Source of the DNA: Posidoniimonas polymericola
GTDB taxonomy: Bacteria > Planctomycetota > Planctomycetia > Pirellulales > Lacipirellulaceae
Direction: 5' to 3'
Assembly: GCF_007859935.1 (NCBI RefSeq)
Contig: NZ_SJPO01000008.1
Coordinates: 186,001-250,000 of the forward strand
DNA length: 64,000 nt
The notes beneath the pieces were generated by a model. It was given only the letters and a program-made list of their open reading frames with translations. It searched no databases and had not been told where the DNA came from. Positions within the stretch are counted from its first letter, which is position 1. Each line of letters begins with the position of its first letter. The translations under genes and the position numbers were made by a program. Below, piece by piece: positions 9,560 to 18,200 of the stretch.

Positions 9560-11447
9560 CTATTCGGCGGGCGGTTCGGTAGCGAACCCGCCCAGGTAGG
9601 CAATGGTCCGCGCGACCGTATTGCACTCCCAGTACCAGTTGAGCGAATCGAGCTGGTCCACCTCGTCGCCGCTGCCCATAGCACCGGCTGAGATGTAATC
9701 GAACACGACGTCGGACGGGTCGACCCCGGCGTTGCGGAGCATCTGGATGTTCCGCCGCGTTTGGTCCTCGGCGAAGTCGACCATGTACTTGAGTGGGGCG
9801 TCGCGCTTGACGTTGGAAATCCAGCCGTCCTCGTCCAGCTCCACGCCCAGCGAATAATACTTCGCAATCAGCATCGAGGAGATCGTGTAGGTGCGGATGG
9901 ACAACGCCAGCCTGGCTAGCAAGAGGTTGTCGCCCTCGAACTCCTTGAACATCTCTGCCCGAGAAAACTTGCGGGCGGCCCACGCCAGCAGGTAGTCTTC
10001 GTCCTTGCTGAGCATGGCGTCCTGGGCTCGGCTGAAGGTGACGCCCGCTCCCTGGGCGGCCTGCTCCACGACCATCTTCTCAAACTGATTGAGGTTGGCC
10101 TGCGAGGCGCGACGGAAGAAGTCGGCGGTCGCCTTGAGCGGCATCGACTCCGGGGTAGCCAGGCCCTCGATGTAGCCCGCCAACTCGAGCACGTCCTCGA
10201 CATACTCATAGCACTGCCTGGCCATCTGCATGAAGTAGACCGCCTCGAGGATCCGCTCGAGCTCCGCATCGTCCTCCTCGGTCAACTCGGTGAGGATGGG
10301 CTTCTTGAGCTCTCCGCTCAGCAGCAGGTCCGCCAGCCGCTCGTAGGTAATCCCCTCGGTGAGGCTCATGTAGCCGTAGATCGAGGTGCCGAGCGCGCCG
10401 AGGGTGCGCGGCGAGTAGTTCTTTAACCGGTCGATCGCGATACGGCGTTTCATTGGGGCCTGCGCGAAGCGTTCGGCGTACTCGGTCGCCGCCTTGCGTC
10501 CCCGTTTCTCATCGACCCAGATCGTGCGGGCGACCTCGTTGGCCAGCGCCGCATCGCTGGCGCCCGCGATCGCGCTGACCAACGCCGGCGGCGCGAGCCC
10601 TTGGTTGAAATGCTCATCGACCTCCCCGTCCCACTCGCGGGCGCCCTCCATGACATCGTCGGTGTAGTCGGACTTGTACTCGTCCGGGACCTGGGCGTAC
10701 TTGCCGGCTTCGTCGCGGAACTTGGTGCGCCACTTGGCGGCGATGATCTTGGCCTGCTGGTAGTTGGCATTGGCCAGGGTCGGCGCCGGCGCCGGGGCGG
10801 GCCGCGGCAGCTGCTGACCGGTCGCCAGCCGGTAGGCTTCGTAGATGTCGCCCACAGCGCGGAGTTCAACGCCGCGGTCGGCGGCGCGTTGGAACAGGTC
10901 GACGTCGCGGTCGGCCGCCAGGTCGTGGTCGTTCCGCATGCCGTAGGGAATCAGGACCAGCCGCATGCCCGCTTCGGCGGCGCCGTCGATCTTGTGGGGC
11001 ACGCCGCCGACCGGCCCGATGGTGCCGTCCGGATTGATCGTCCCGGTCATGGCGACATCGGGCAGCACGGTGTCTCCGCGCAGGGCCGCGAGCACCCCAA
11101 TGGTGGTTAACGCTCCGGCGCTAGGCCCGTCGACGCGTCCGCTGCGTTGGAAGAACAGTCGGACGCCGTTCACGTCCCGAAAGGTCGGCGGCCACCAACG
11201 CGGCCTGCCAGGCGGCGGCCCGCCACATCTCGCCGTAGCCATCGATCTCGTCTTCGATGAAGGCAAGTCGAAACGCCCTGCCGGGGGTCCGGTCAAACCA
11301 GATTTCCACCGGCTGGCAAACCCCGCCCACCTCGCTTCCAGATTGGTAGTAAGACAGCATCTGAACCGTCACCGGCTCTTCCGCCAGAACGGCGGGCGGG
11401 CACGTGCTCGCAAGCAGCAGCGCGGCTAGCAACTGAATACGCAGCAT
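9560..11447 (-). pseudogene. Secreted Lon-like (S16) serine protease, interrupted by a single-base frameshift
   Basis: Two leftward frames together encode one protein. The first (from ATG 11447, GGAGA nine bases upstream) has a signal peptide, MLRIQLLAALLLASTCPPAVLA, and about 60 further residues up to WQAALVAA. The second frame continues with TFRDVNGVRLFF. The S16 site is there: Ser in VDGPSAG and Lys in GGVPHKIDGA, the Ser-Lys dyad of Lon-type proteases. About 400 mostly helical residues of unknown fold follow. The frames join near 11182-11190, where one extra base would explain the break. A repaired product would be about 628 residues. It could be a true pseudogene, a sequencing error or, less likely, recoding. 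ATPase domains are absent, as in other stand-alone S16 proteins. Confidence 0.75.
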
Positions 11448-11788
11448 CGGGAGTCTCCGCTCGGGGGCAATTCTTTTGCTCATTGGCACTCTGGGCGCCG
11501 TGGTCTATCGCGGCCTGCGTCCAACGCGACTCCGCCCGGGTCAGCGGGCGGGATCAGCTAGGTCTTGTCGGTGGCGGCGCGAGACGTCGCCACTATGCAC
11601 CGATCATGAATTCAAGTCAACAATGCGCCGCGAGGCGTACCCCTGTGTGCCGCCCATCTCATCTTACCACAGCCGCGGACGCCTCCTGAGCGGTCGATGC
11701 CGAGAGTTGCGAGCGGCGCGCCGGCAGGGGAGAATCGACCTAGCCGCTCTGGCGGTAGTATCTCGCTCTACGAACCAATCCGACAGCC
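11448..11788. other. Divergent intergenic region, 341 bp
   Basis: Separates the leftward S16 protease from the rightward rhamnosidase and should carry both promoters. A TAGTAT at 11756-11761 could be a -10 box for the rhamnosidase gene. No RNA gene or strong repeat is visible. Confidence 0.4.
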
Positions 11789-14245
11789 ATGGCTCCCCGC
11801 TGCTTGCTTCCCGTCTATTTGTCTGTCCTCATCGCGTTGGCAGCGCCCGACGCCCCCGGCGATGAGCCCCGCCCCCAGCGCATCGTGACGCCGCCCACCA
11901 GCGCGCCGCTCGACCGCAATATCTACCGGCAGTACGCCATCGAGCAGGCCGCATGGGTCTGGGCCGAGGGCGTGGGCGTCGATGAAGAGCTGGTGCTCGA
12001 GTTCGAGAACACGTTCTCCGTCGGCGAGGATACGGAGGTGACGGTGCATGTCACGGCCGACCAGCGATACGAGTTGTTCCTTGATGGAAGGCTCCTGTCG
12101 GTCGGCCCCGACCGATCGGATGTGGCCCACTGGTCGTTCGCGACCTACCGACTTAGTCTGCCGGCCGGCGAGCACAAGCTCACCGCCACGGTCGCCTGGA
12201 TCGGCGACGACGCCCCGTGCGCCCAGACTACCCACCGCGGCGGATTCTTGTTTGCCGCCGAGGGCCAGCTCGCCGAGGTCCTGAGCACCGGCGCCGGTCG
12301 CTGGCGTGCGCGCCGCGTGGAGGGCTGGTCGTTTGCGCCGGGGCCGGGGCCCGACTTCGTAGGCCGGCAGCAGACAATCGATGCGCGTCGGAGTCGCCGC
12401 GACGCCGAGGTTCCGCTGGCTGTGATCTTACCGCCGCTCGGCGGTAACGCGTACGGACTGATGCGGACCGGTTGGCGGCTCCATCCCTCGCCGCTGCCGG
12501 ACCAGCAGCTCGAGCCGCGTTCACTGCATCAGGTCCGCGCTGTCGACAACGGGAAGCCGGCCGGGCCGCTCATCGTCACCGACGAGCATCGGGACGCTCC
12601 TGACCGCGACGCTTGGAAGGCGGTGGCTGCCGGGGAATCAGAGATCACTGTGCCCGCAGACACCGCGGTCCGGGTGCTGTTCGACCTGGGGGACTACTGC
12701 ACGGCCTACCCGCGGGTGACGCTGGCCGGTGGCAAGGATTCTTCGGTGCGGGTTGCGTGGGCCGAGTCGCTCTACGAGACCGACGCCAACGGCGCCGCCA
12801 TCCGGAACAAGGGGAACCGCGACGAGGTCAACGGCAAGGCGTTCCACGGCGTGGCCGACACGTTTATTGCCAGCGGCCGTGAAGAAGAGCTTCAGACCTG
12901 GTGGTGGCGGTCCGGACGATACTTGCTGGTCACGGTGCAGACCGCTGCCGAGCCGCTCACCATCAAGCGACTCGACCTGCTGCAGACCCGCTACCCGCTC
13001 GAAGATGAGGGCCGATTTGAGTCGTCCGACGACGAGCTCAACCTCTCTCAAGGGCTGATGGTCCGCGGCATGCAGGTCTGCGCCCACGAGACCTACATGG
13101 ACTGCCCCTACTACGAGCAGCTGATGTACGTCGGCGACACCCGCGTCGAGCTGCTCACCACCTACGCCATGACCGCCGACACCCGGCTGCCGAAGCGGGC
13201 GATCGAGCTCTTCGAGTGGTCGACCGACTTGTGGGGCATTGTCGCCGAGCACTACCCCAGCCGGACGCCGCAGCTCTCGCCGACCTTCGCGTTGATCTGG
13301 GTCGGCATGGTCCGCGACTTCGCCTACTGGCGGGACGACCCGGCGTGGGTCCGCCAGCGATTGGCCGCTACGCGGGGGACAATCGACCACTTTCTGCTGC
13401 GGCTGGAAGACGATGGCCTGCTCGGCCCGCTGCCGGGCTGGCCGTTTGTCGACTGGGTCAACGGCTGGGGAAATGGCAACCCGCCCGGCGCGAAGGAAGG
13501 CAAGTCGAGCGTGGTGAACCTGCACCTGCTGCTGGCGTTGCAGCAGGCCGCCGAGGTCGAGGAGGCGTACGGTGAGGCCGCCATCGCCAATCGCTACCGC
13601 GGATGGGCCGACCGACTCGCCGAATCCATCGTCGAGCAATTCTGGGTGGCCGACCGCCAGCTGTTGGCCGACGACCGCGGCCATGCCAACTTCAGCGAGC
13701 ACGCCCAGTGCCTGGCCTTGCTGAGCGGCATCCTGCCAGAGGGCCGCGAAGAGGAGTGTCTCGGCGCGATGCTTCAGGCGTCGGACTTGAAGCAGTGCTC
13801 CATTTACTTTTCGTACTACCTGTTCGAGGTGCTCGCCCAGCACGGCCGCGGGGATGAGATTCTATCGCGGTGGAGTTTGTGGAAAGAGCTGCGACTTAAC
13901 GGACTGAAGACGCCAATCGAGAGCCCGGAGCCGACCCGCTCTGACTGCCACGCGTGGGGCAGCCACCCGCTGTTCCACGCCCGGGCGTCGCTGTTTGGGG
14001 TGCGACCGGCGGCTCCGGGCTTCGCGTCGGTGTTGGTGGCTCCACAGCCAGGCACGCTCGACGAGATGAGCGTCTGTCTGCCGCACCCGAAGGGGGAAAT
14101 CACTGGCCAGCTTAGGTTCGACCACGCGGCCCAGGCGTGCGAGGGGACGATCTCCCTCCCGGAAGGCGTGCCGGGCGAATTCCGCTGGGGCGGCCGCGTC
14201 GTCCCGCTGGCGGCGGGCGAGGCAACAACGATTTCGATCCGCTAG
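11789..14245 (+). CDS. GH78-type alpha-L-rhamnosidase, secreted, 818 aa
   Basis: Six-hairpin glycosidase of the alpha-L-rhamnosidase type, which would release terminal rhamnose from polysaccharides or glycosides. A signal peptide spans about residues 1-27. An N-terminal beta-sandwich (about 60-160, ELFLDGRLLSVGPDRSD) resembles the accessory domain of GH78 enzymes. The (alpha/alpha)6 barrel carries the signature YMDCPYYEQLMYVGDTR at about 434-450. Near the C-terminus, TRSDCHAWGSHPLFH is the second conserved line, followed by a C-terminal beta domain. Family identity is strong; substrate is inferred. Its stop codon overlaps the stop of the converging PEP-CTERM gene in the tetranucleotide CTAG. 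Confidence 0.88.
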   Translation: MAPRCLLPVYLSVLIALAAPDAPGDEPRPQRIVTPPTSAPLDRNIYRQYAIEQAAWVWAEGVGVDEELVLEFENTFSVGEDTEVTVHVTADQRYELFLDGRLLSVGPDRSDVAHWSFATYRLSLPAGEHKLTATVAWIGDDAPCAQTTHRGGFLFAAEGQLAEVLSTGAGRWRARRVEGWSFAPGPGPDFVGRQQTIDARRSRRDAEVPLAVILPPLGGNAYGLMRTGWRLHPSPLPDQQLEPRSLHQVRAVDNGKPAGPLIVTDEHRDAPDRDAWKAVAAGESEITVPADTAVRVLFDLGDYCTAYPRVTLAGGKDSSVRVAWAESLYETDANGAAIRNKGNRDEVNGKAFHGVADTFIASGREEELQTWWWRSGRYLLVTVQTAAEPLTIKRLDLLQTRYPLEDEGRFESSDDELNLSQGLMVRGMQVCAHETYMDCPYYEQLMYVGDTRVELLTTYAMTADTRLPKRAIELFEWSTDLWGIVAEHYPSRTPQLSPTFALIWVGMVRDFAYWRDDPAWVRQRLAATRGTIDHFLLRLEDDGLLGPLPGWPFVDWVNGWGNGNPPGAKEGKSSVVNLHLLLALQQAAEVEEAYGEAAIANRYRGWADRLAESIVEQFWVADRQLLADDRGHANFSEHAQCLALLSGILPEGREEECLGAMLQASDLKQCSIYFSYYLFEVLAQHGRGDEILSRWSLWKELRLNGLKTPIESPEPTRSDCHAWGSHPLFHARASLFGVRPAAPGFASVLVAPQPGTLDEMSVCLPHPKGEITGQLRFDHAAQACEGTISLPEGVPGEFRWGGRVVPLAAGEATTISIR

Positions 14246-15750
14246 CGGCGTATGCGGCGCCAACCACCCCACGCCAAGGCCGACCCCAGCAGCACACCCG
14301 CCAGGCTCGACGGCTCTGGCACGGCCCTCGGCGCAACTCGGATCGTCACCTCGAACAACATGTCCGAGGCCACGGAGATCGCGCTGGGGTTGTTGCGGAC
14401 GTGGTCGGCATTGGCGGCCAGGCCGCCGAAGATGTAGCCCACCACGTTGTCGCCAGCCGGGAGGGCGTCGAAGTCGATCACGCCGTTGTCGAACCGCGGG
14501 ACGCCGGGCGCGACCATGAACTCAGCGTTGGCGCCAAGCCGCCAGTAGCTGCCTGCGCCGTCGTCCAGGTACGGGAAGGCGCCCAGTAGGTGCTGCGAGT
14601 AATCGCCGTTCTCGTCCACCACGACGCTCGTGATCTGGCTGGTGTTGGGGGCGCCGTCGTCGCGGACGAAGTCCTCGTTGTCGTAGTCGTACTGGTTCAC
14701 AGTGATGCCGCCGAACAACAGCTCGTGCATCTCGCCGGTGTCGCCCGAGTACATGCCGAGCTTGGCGGAGTGGTACTGGTTCATCGCCTGCTGGAACACG
14801 CCCTCGGCATTGGGGTTCGCCATCGACGGCTGCCCCAGGGCGTCGATCTCGACGGGCACGGTCCACACGCCGTTGGCGGCGGTGAAGACGCCCGACAACG
14901 CGGTGAGCCCCTCCTCGATGCCGCCCGCGCCGTCGGGCTTAAGTACTGGGTACACGTTGAGGTCGCGGCGGTGGAAGTCGGGGTTCGGGGTGGTCGAGGT
15001 CGCGTTGGCGAACGACAGGTTGACCCCGTCGTCGACGATCTCGAAGCTGCGGACCTGCTCGGTGTAGTCGCCGTTGCGTCCGGGCTGGTAGCCGCCGAAG
15101 AAGTTCTGGCCGAACACCAGGTGGATCTTGTCGTTCATCTCGTACATCGCGCCGCCGGTGACCTGGAACAGCGGGTCGCTCGCCTGACGGATGTGGTCGG
15201 CGGCCGTGCCCTGGCCGCCCTGCACCCAGCCGACTAGGCCGGGCAGGTCGAGCGCAGTGAGCGTCGACGCCGTTCCGTTTTGGCCATCGCCAAAGGTGTA
15301 GCCGCCGGTCAGGTAGAGCCGGTCGCCGAGCTGCACAAACTGGTTGTTGGTCGTGCCGATCGAGATGGCCTGGGTCGCGGTCAGCCCGGAGTTCTGCTGG
15401 TCGTCCGGGTGCAGCGAGCGGCTCCACGACTCGCCGGCCACCGGGTCGATTACCCACACGTCGAAGTTGCGGTCGGCGGTCGGAAAGTTCTGGGCCGCCA
15501 TCTGGCTGAAGCCGTGTAGTCCGTTGGTGCGGCCGGAGAGCAACACCCACTTACCGTCGTACTCCGCGGCCGCATATGAGTGCAGCGAAGGGAGGGCGGC
15601 GGACCCGAGCGTTACTTTGCGAAGGTCTACTCCGTACGGCAGATCTGAGCCAACCTGCACCGGCGAGAACGTGCTGGTTTGGTGCTGTGCGGGCGCGGGC
15701 ACGGCGACAGCGAACATCAGCAAGGCGAGGACGCGAGCGGCGGTATTCAT
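14242..15750 (-). CDS. Secreted Kelch-like beta-propeller protein with PEP-CTERM tail, 502 aa
   Basis: A signal peptide (MNTAARVLALLMFAVAVPAPAQ) is followed by beta-propeller-like blades recognisable by repeated hydrophobic-hydrophobic-GG/SG turns: VLLSGRTNG, LYLTGGYTF, IHLVFGQNF, LLFGGITVN and GYIFGGLAA. The protein ends in a textbook PEP-CTERM sorting signal: VPEPSS, a hydrophobic helix, then WRRIRR. PEP-CTERM proteins are recognised by exosortases and sent to the envelope or exopolysaccharide; no exosortase lies in this window. An ATG ten codons upstream (15780) is possible, but the chosen one starts the signal peptide. A long structured leader precedes it at 15810-15925. Ligand unknown. 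Confidence 0.8.
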   Translation of the reverse strand: MNTAARVLALLMFAVAVPAPAQHQTSTFSPVQVGSDLPYGVDLRKVTLGSAALPSLHSYAAAEYDGKWVLLSGRTNGLHGFSQMAAQNFPTADRNFDVWVIDPVAGESWSRSLHPDDQQNSGLTATQAISIGTTNNQFVQLGDRLYLTGGYTFGDGQNGTASTLTALDLPGLVGWVQGGQGTAADHIRQASDPLFQVTGGAMYEMNDKIHLVFGQNFFGGYQPGRNGDYTEQVRSFEIVDDGVNLSFANATSTTPNPDFHRRDLNVYPVLKPDGAGGIEEGLTALSGVFTAANGVWTVPVEIDALGQPSMANPNAEGVFQQAMNQYHSAKLGMYSGDTGEMHELLFGGITVNQYDYDNEDFVRDDGAPNTSQITSVVVDENGDYSQHLLGAFPYLDDGAGSYWRLGANAEFMVAPGVPRFDNGVIDFDALPAGDNVVGYIFGGLAANADHVRNNPSAISVASDMLFEVTIRVAPRAVPEPSSLAGVLLGSALAWGGWRRIRR

Positions 15751-16073
15751 GGCAGTGGAATCAAAGCAGCGTCGAGGCATTGGGAGGCGAGTAGGGAAGA
15801 GCAGGCACGAAAAAACCCGCCTCGCCTAATCCTCAGCGATCCCGGCTAGCGGGCGCGAGGGTAGGGCAACGCGGGTTCGTGGTATTAGTTCGACTCTAAG
15901 AGGAATTCAGGAGTTAGGCGAGGCGCGACGCGATGTGCCCCCGTTTTGGCGTCTTCCAGTTTATCATGCGAGGGCGCCGGCGGCCACTTGCTGCTCTCTG
16001 GCGGCCAAACGAGGGGGGAAAGGCCGCGTCAGGGCGCGTGTGCGGTTGTCCGAGCATCCCGCCCGCGAGGAAG
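15751..16073. other. Intergenic region, 323 bp, containing a structured leader
   Basis: Lies between two leftward PEP-CTERM-type genes. Its only recognisable content is the nested inverted-repeat structure at 15810-15925. The rest (15926-16073) shows nothing identifiable. Confidence 0.5.
15810..15925 (-). promoter_or_regulatory. Possible attenuator: two competing stems sharing one U-tract
   Basis: On the minus strand a 12-base arm, CGCCTCGCCTAA (15914-15925), has a perfect complement, TTAGGCGAGGCG, at 15818-15829, directly next to GGTTTTTT. A second pair, AACCCGC (15871-15877) with GCGGGTT (15814-15820), shares the same 3' bases. The two pairings are therefore mutually exclusive and both end at the T-run at 15810-15815, about 60 bases before the next ATG. 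It could simply be a long-loop terminator of the upstream gene. Confidence 0.45.
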
Positions 16074-16727
16074 TCAACCTACGCCAACCCTCTTAATGGA
16101 CCTGTCGGTACGCACCAAGAGGCCGCCTCCCATCCCAATCACCAGTAAGGCGGCCGCCGACGGTGCGGGCACGATCCGCAGCGTGAACGAGTCGGCACCG
16201 CCGCCCGAGCCCCACGACCAGCGGTACTCACCCGGGGCCAAGCCTAGCGACGACAGGGTCCTGCCCGCGTAAGTCGACGAACCAACGAGCGGCGTTCCTG
16301 GCGTATACCCGAGCGGCGTTATCACCAGGCCGCCGAACCCGAAATTGAGCCCGCCGAACTCGACGCCGAACGTGTCGCCCGATCCGCTGGTTGGCGCCAG
16401 CGGGAAGAAGCTGGGTCCGACGCCGGCTACGCCGAACGACAGCGGTCCGCGGAAGTCATTCAGAACGTACCCATCGACCCCAACAGTGGCTGGGGGCCCG
16501 ATCACAATCTCACCCGCCGGCAGGATGCCCCCACCGGCGCCGAAGAGCTGCGGGGTAAAGAGGCCGTCCCCAAGGTTCAGCGTTCCGCCGCCGGCGACCA
16601 CTACGTCCGGCCCCTCCGGCGACGCGGTTACAATCACCGCACCCGTTCCGCTCGCTGCGCCGACCAACGCCAGCAAGCCCCCCATGAACCCCACCTCTAG
16701 TAGGCGAACCGCATTGAACGTGAACAT
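16074..16727 (-). CDS. Secreted glycine-rich protein with PEP-CTERM-like (VPAPSA) tail, 217 aa
   Basis: The start at 16727 has GGGGAGAG just upstream, a strong ribosome-binding site; the open frame extends 62 codons further upstream without one. A signal peptide or membrane helix spans about residues 5-30. The body is rich in Gly, Pro and aromatic residues (FGVEFGGLNFGFGGLVITP), with a line YAGRTLSSLGLAPGEYRW that recalls short PEP-CTERM proteins. The C-terminus is VPAPSAAALL, a hydrophobic helix and then RTDRSIKR. This is the layout of a PEP-CTERM signal with PAP in place of PEP. Function unknown; probably envelope-associated. Confidence 0.7.
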   Translation of the reverse strand: MFTFNAVRLLEVGFMGGLLALVGAASGTGAVIVTASPEGPDVVVAGGGTLNLGDGLFTPQLFGAGGGILPAGEIVIGPPATVGVDGYVLNDFRGPLSFGVAGVGPSFFPLAPTSGSGDTFGVEFGGLNFGFGGLVITPLGYTPGTPLVGSSTYAGRTLSSLGLAPGEYRWSWGSGGGADSFTLRIVPAPSAAALLVIGMGGGLLVRTDRSIKRVGVG

Positions 16728-17002
16728 CGATCTCTCCCCAGTACTGCCCGAGGACGTTTTGAGGCGAGCGGGCCGGGCAGGGCCCGTTGCTTCACCCTTC
16801 AGGATAGCGATCCAGCCGACTGCGGCCCACGAAGCTGTCGGTCGCGCCGATGTGCCGGGGCGGCCGGCTGCGAACTGTTTGTCATGACTGCGCGGCGAAT
16901 GAACCCGCCGCATTGAGTCTGCTCACACAGAAACCGGCCTTCCGTTGGTCGGCCTCGGTCTATTGGCGGCGCAGCGATCAATAAGAGTATCCCAGGGGTG
17001 GG

Positions 17003-17680
17003 TCAAAGCAGTGATTTGAGGGTCAGGAAGCAGCCGACCACCAGCACGGCCCCGCCAGTCACGAGTCGGGCCCAGCGTTCGGTCTTACTTACGGCGTTGA
17101 ATGCCTGGCCGAGCTTCTGGGAGCCGAGAGCGATCAGCACCGAGAACCCGATCACCGGCAACGCGGTGCCGACCCCATAGAGCAGCGGCAGCAAGGTCGT
17201 CGATCCGGCGGAGACCGACGCCATCACGTTGCCGAAGAACAGGGCAGCAGAGGTTGGGCAGAACGCCAGCGCGAACAGGAATCCCAACGCCAACGCCCCC
17301 CAGATGCCCAGGCGGTCGATCCGCGCTTTGACCGACTCGGAAACGCCGCCGCCTCCGAGACTGACATCAATCAGTCCGACCAGGAATACGCCCGTGATGA
17401 TGAGCGTCGGCCCAAGCAGCAGGTGTATGTACCTCTGCAGGAACTGGGACACGCCGGGCGTCGAGAGGGCGGTGCTGACCAGCAGAAACGCCAGCCCCGT
17501 GTACGCCATCACGCGACCCGCCGTGTACAGCATCCCCGCCAGCAGCACGTGTCGTGTGCTGTCGACTCGGCGGCCGATGTAGCTGATCGCGGCGATGTTG
17601 GTCGCCAGCGGGCAAGGGCTGATCGATGTAAGCACGCCCAGCCACAAGGCGGTTCCGGCGGCCAGCACCTGCTCGGTCAT
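17003..17680 (-). CDS. ArsG family / CcdA-like six-helix membrane protein, 225 aa
   Basis: Polytopic inner-membrane protein of the DsbD/CcdA superfamily, closest by eye to the ArsG family described as aminoaromatic-arsenical efflux permeases. Six hydrophobic segments are visible. The first carries SPCPLATN with Cys23 and the fourth carries AFCPTSAALFF with Cys141. In CcdA and DsbD, cysteines at these places pass electrons from cytoplasmic thioredoxin to extracytoplasmic thiol proteins. The start overlaps the stop of the upstream arsF-like gene (ATGA), so the two are probably translated together. Transport of an arsenical versus electron transfer cannot be separated from sequence, though retention of both cysteines favours a thiol role. 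Confidence 0.8.
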   Translation of the reverse strand: MTEQVLAAGTALWLGVLTSISPCPLATNIAAISYIGRRVDSTRHVLLAGMLYTAGRVMAYTGLAFLLVSTALSTPGVSQFLQRYIHLLLGPTLIITGVFLVGLIDVSLGGGGVSESVKARIDRLGIWGALALGFLFALAFCPTSAALFFGNVMASVSAGSTTLLPLLYGVGTALPVIGFSVLIALGSQKLGQAFNAVSKTERWARLVTGGAVLVVGCFLTLKSLL

Positions 17681-18159
17681 CTATTCGACTCCTTGGCCTC
17701 CTCGTGCTCCAGCTCCGCTTCTTCTCGGGACTGTTTCCGGTAGCGTGCGACGCCTTCGCGGACGTAGGCCCGGAAGTCGTCTGGTCTACCAACCAGCTGC
17801 CAGACCTTTGGAAGGTTGGTCCAGGACGCGGCTTCTCCTGCGAAGACATTGACGAGAACCAGCGTCGGAGCATCGACGCCGTAGCTCTGGACTATCTTTG
17901 CGTTCTTGCCGTCCTGAAAGTCGACAAAGCGGAACGCGACAATAGGGGCGTTCGCTTCCTTCTCAAAGCCTTGCGTAACCGCCTGCTCGGCCATCGCGCC
18001 GATCCGCTTGCAGGTTGGGCAGCGTTGAGTGCGATGAAAGTAGATCGCGACGACCTGGTGCTCCGGAGTCTCTACCGGCTGCTTCTCGGCGCCCGGGGAG
18101 CCAGTCACGACTGCGCCGCCAACCGCCAGCACGGCTGCAAGTATCGTTGATGTCGCCAC
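17677..18159 (-). CDS. ArsF family exported thioredoxin-fold protein (CPTC), 160 aa
   Basis: Starts at GTG 18159 with an excellent AAGGAGG seven bases upstream. An N-terminal hydrophobic segment (about 4-20) is a signal peptide or anchor. The thioredoxin-like core begins near residue 36 and has CPTC at Cys47 and Cys50; the cis-proline line is VDAPTLVLV. The family carries the database name ArsF, once linked to reduction of nitroaromatic arsenicals, but no flavin-binding motif is visible here. The C-terminus is highly charged. It overlaps arsG by four bases and lies 41 bp after its paralogue. Likely an extracytoplasmic dithiol protein that exchanges electrons with the CcdA-like neighbour (inference). 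Confidence 0.78.
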   Translation of the reverse strand: MATSTILAAVLAVGGAVVTGSPGAEKQPVETPEHQVVAIYFHRTQRCPTCKRIGAMAEQAVTQGFEKEANAPIVAFRFVDFQDGKNAKIVQSYGVDAPTLVLVNVFAGEAASWTNLPKVWQLVGRPDDFRAYVREGVARYRKQSREEAELEHEEAKESNR

Positions 18160-18200
18160 GCTTCACCCTCCTTCTCGAATAAACACGGGGATCGCCCCAC

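Noticed and set aside
7322..11536. An 18-base match, GTCCAACGC-x-ACTCCGCC, at 7322-7339 and 11519-11536 in two intergenic regions
   Set aside because: Only two short copies with one mismatch and no palindrome; could be chance in this composition.
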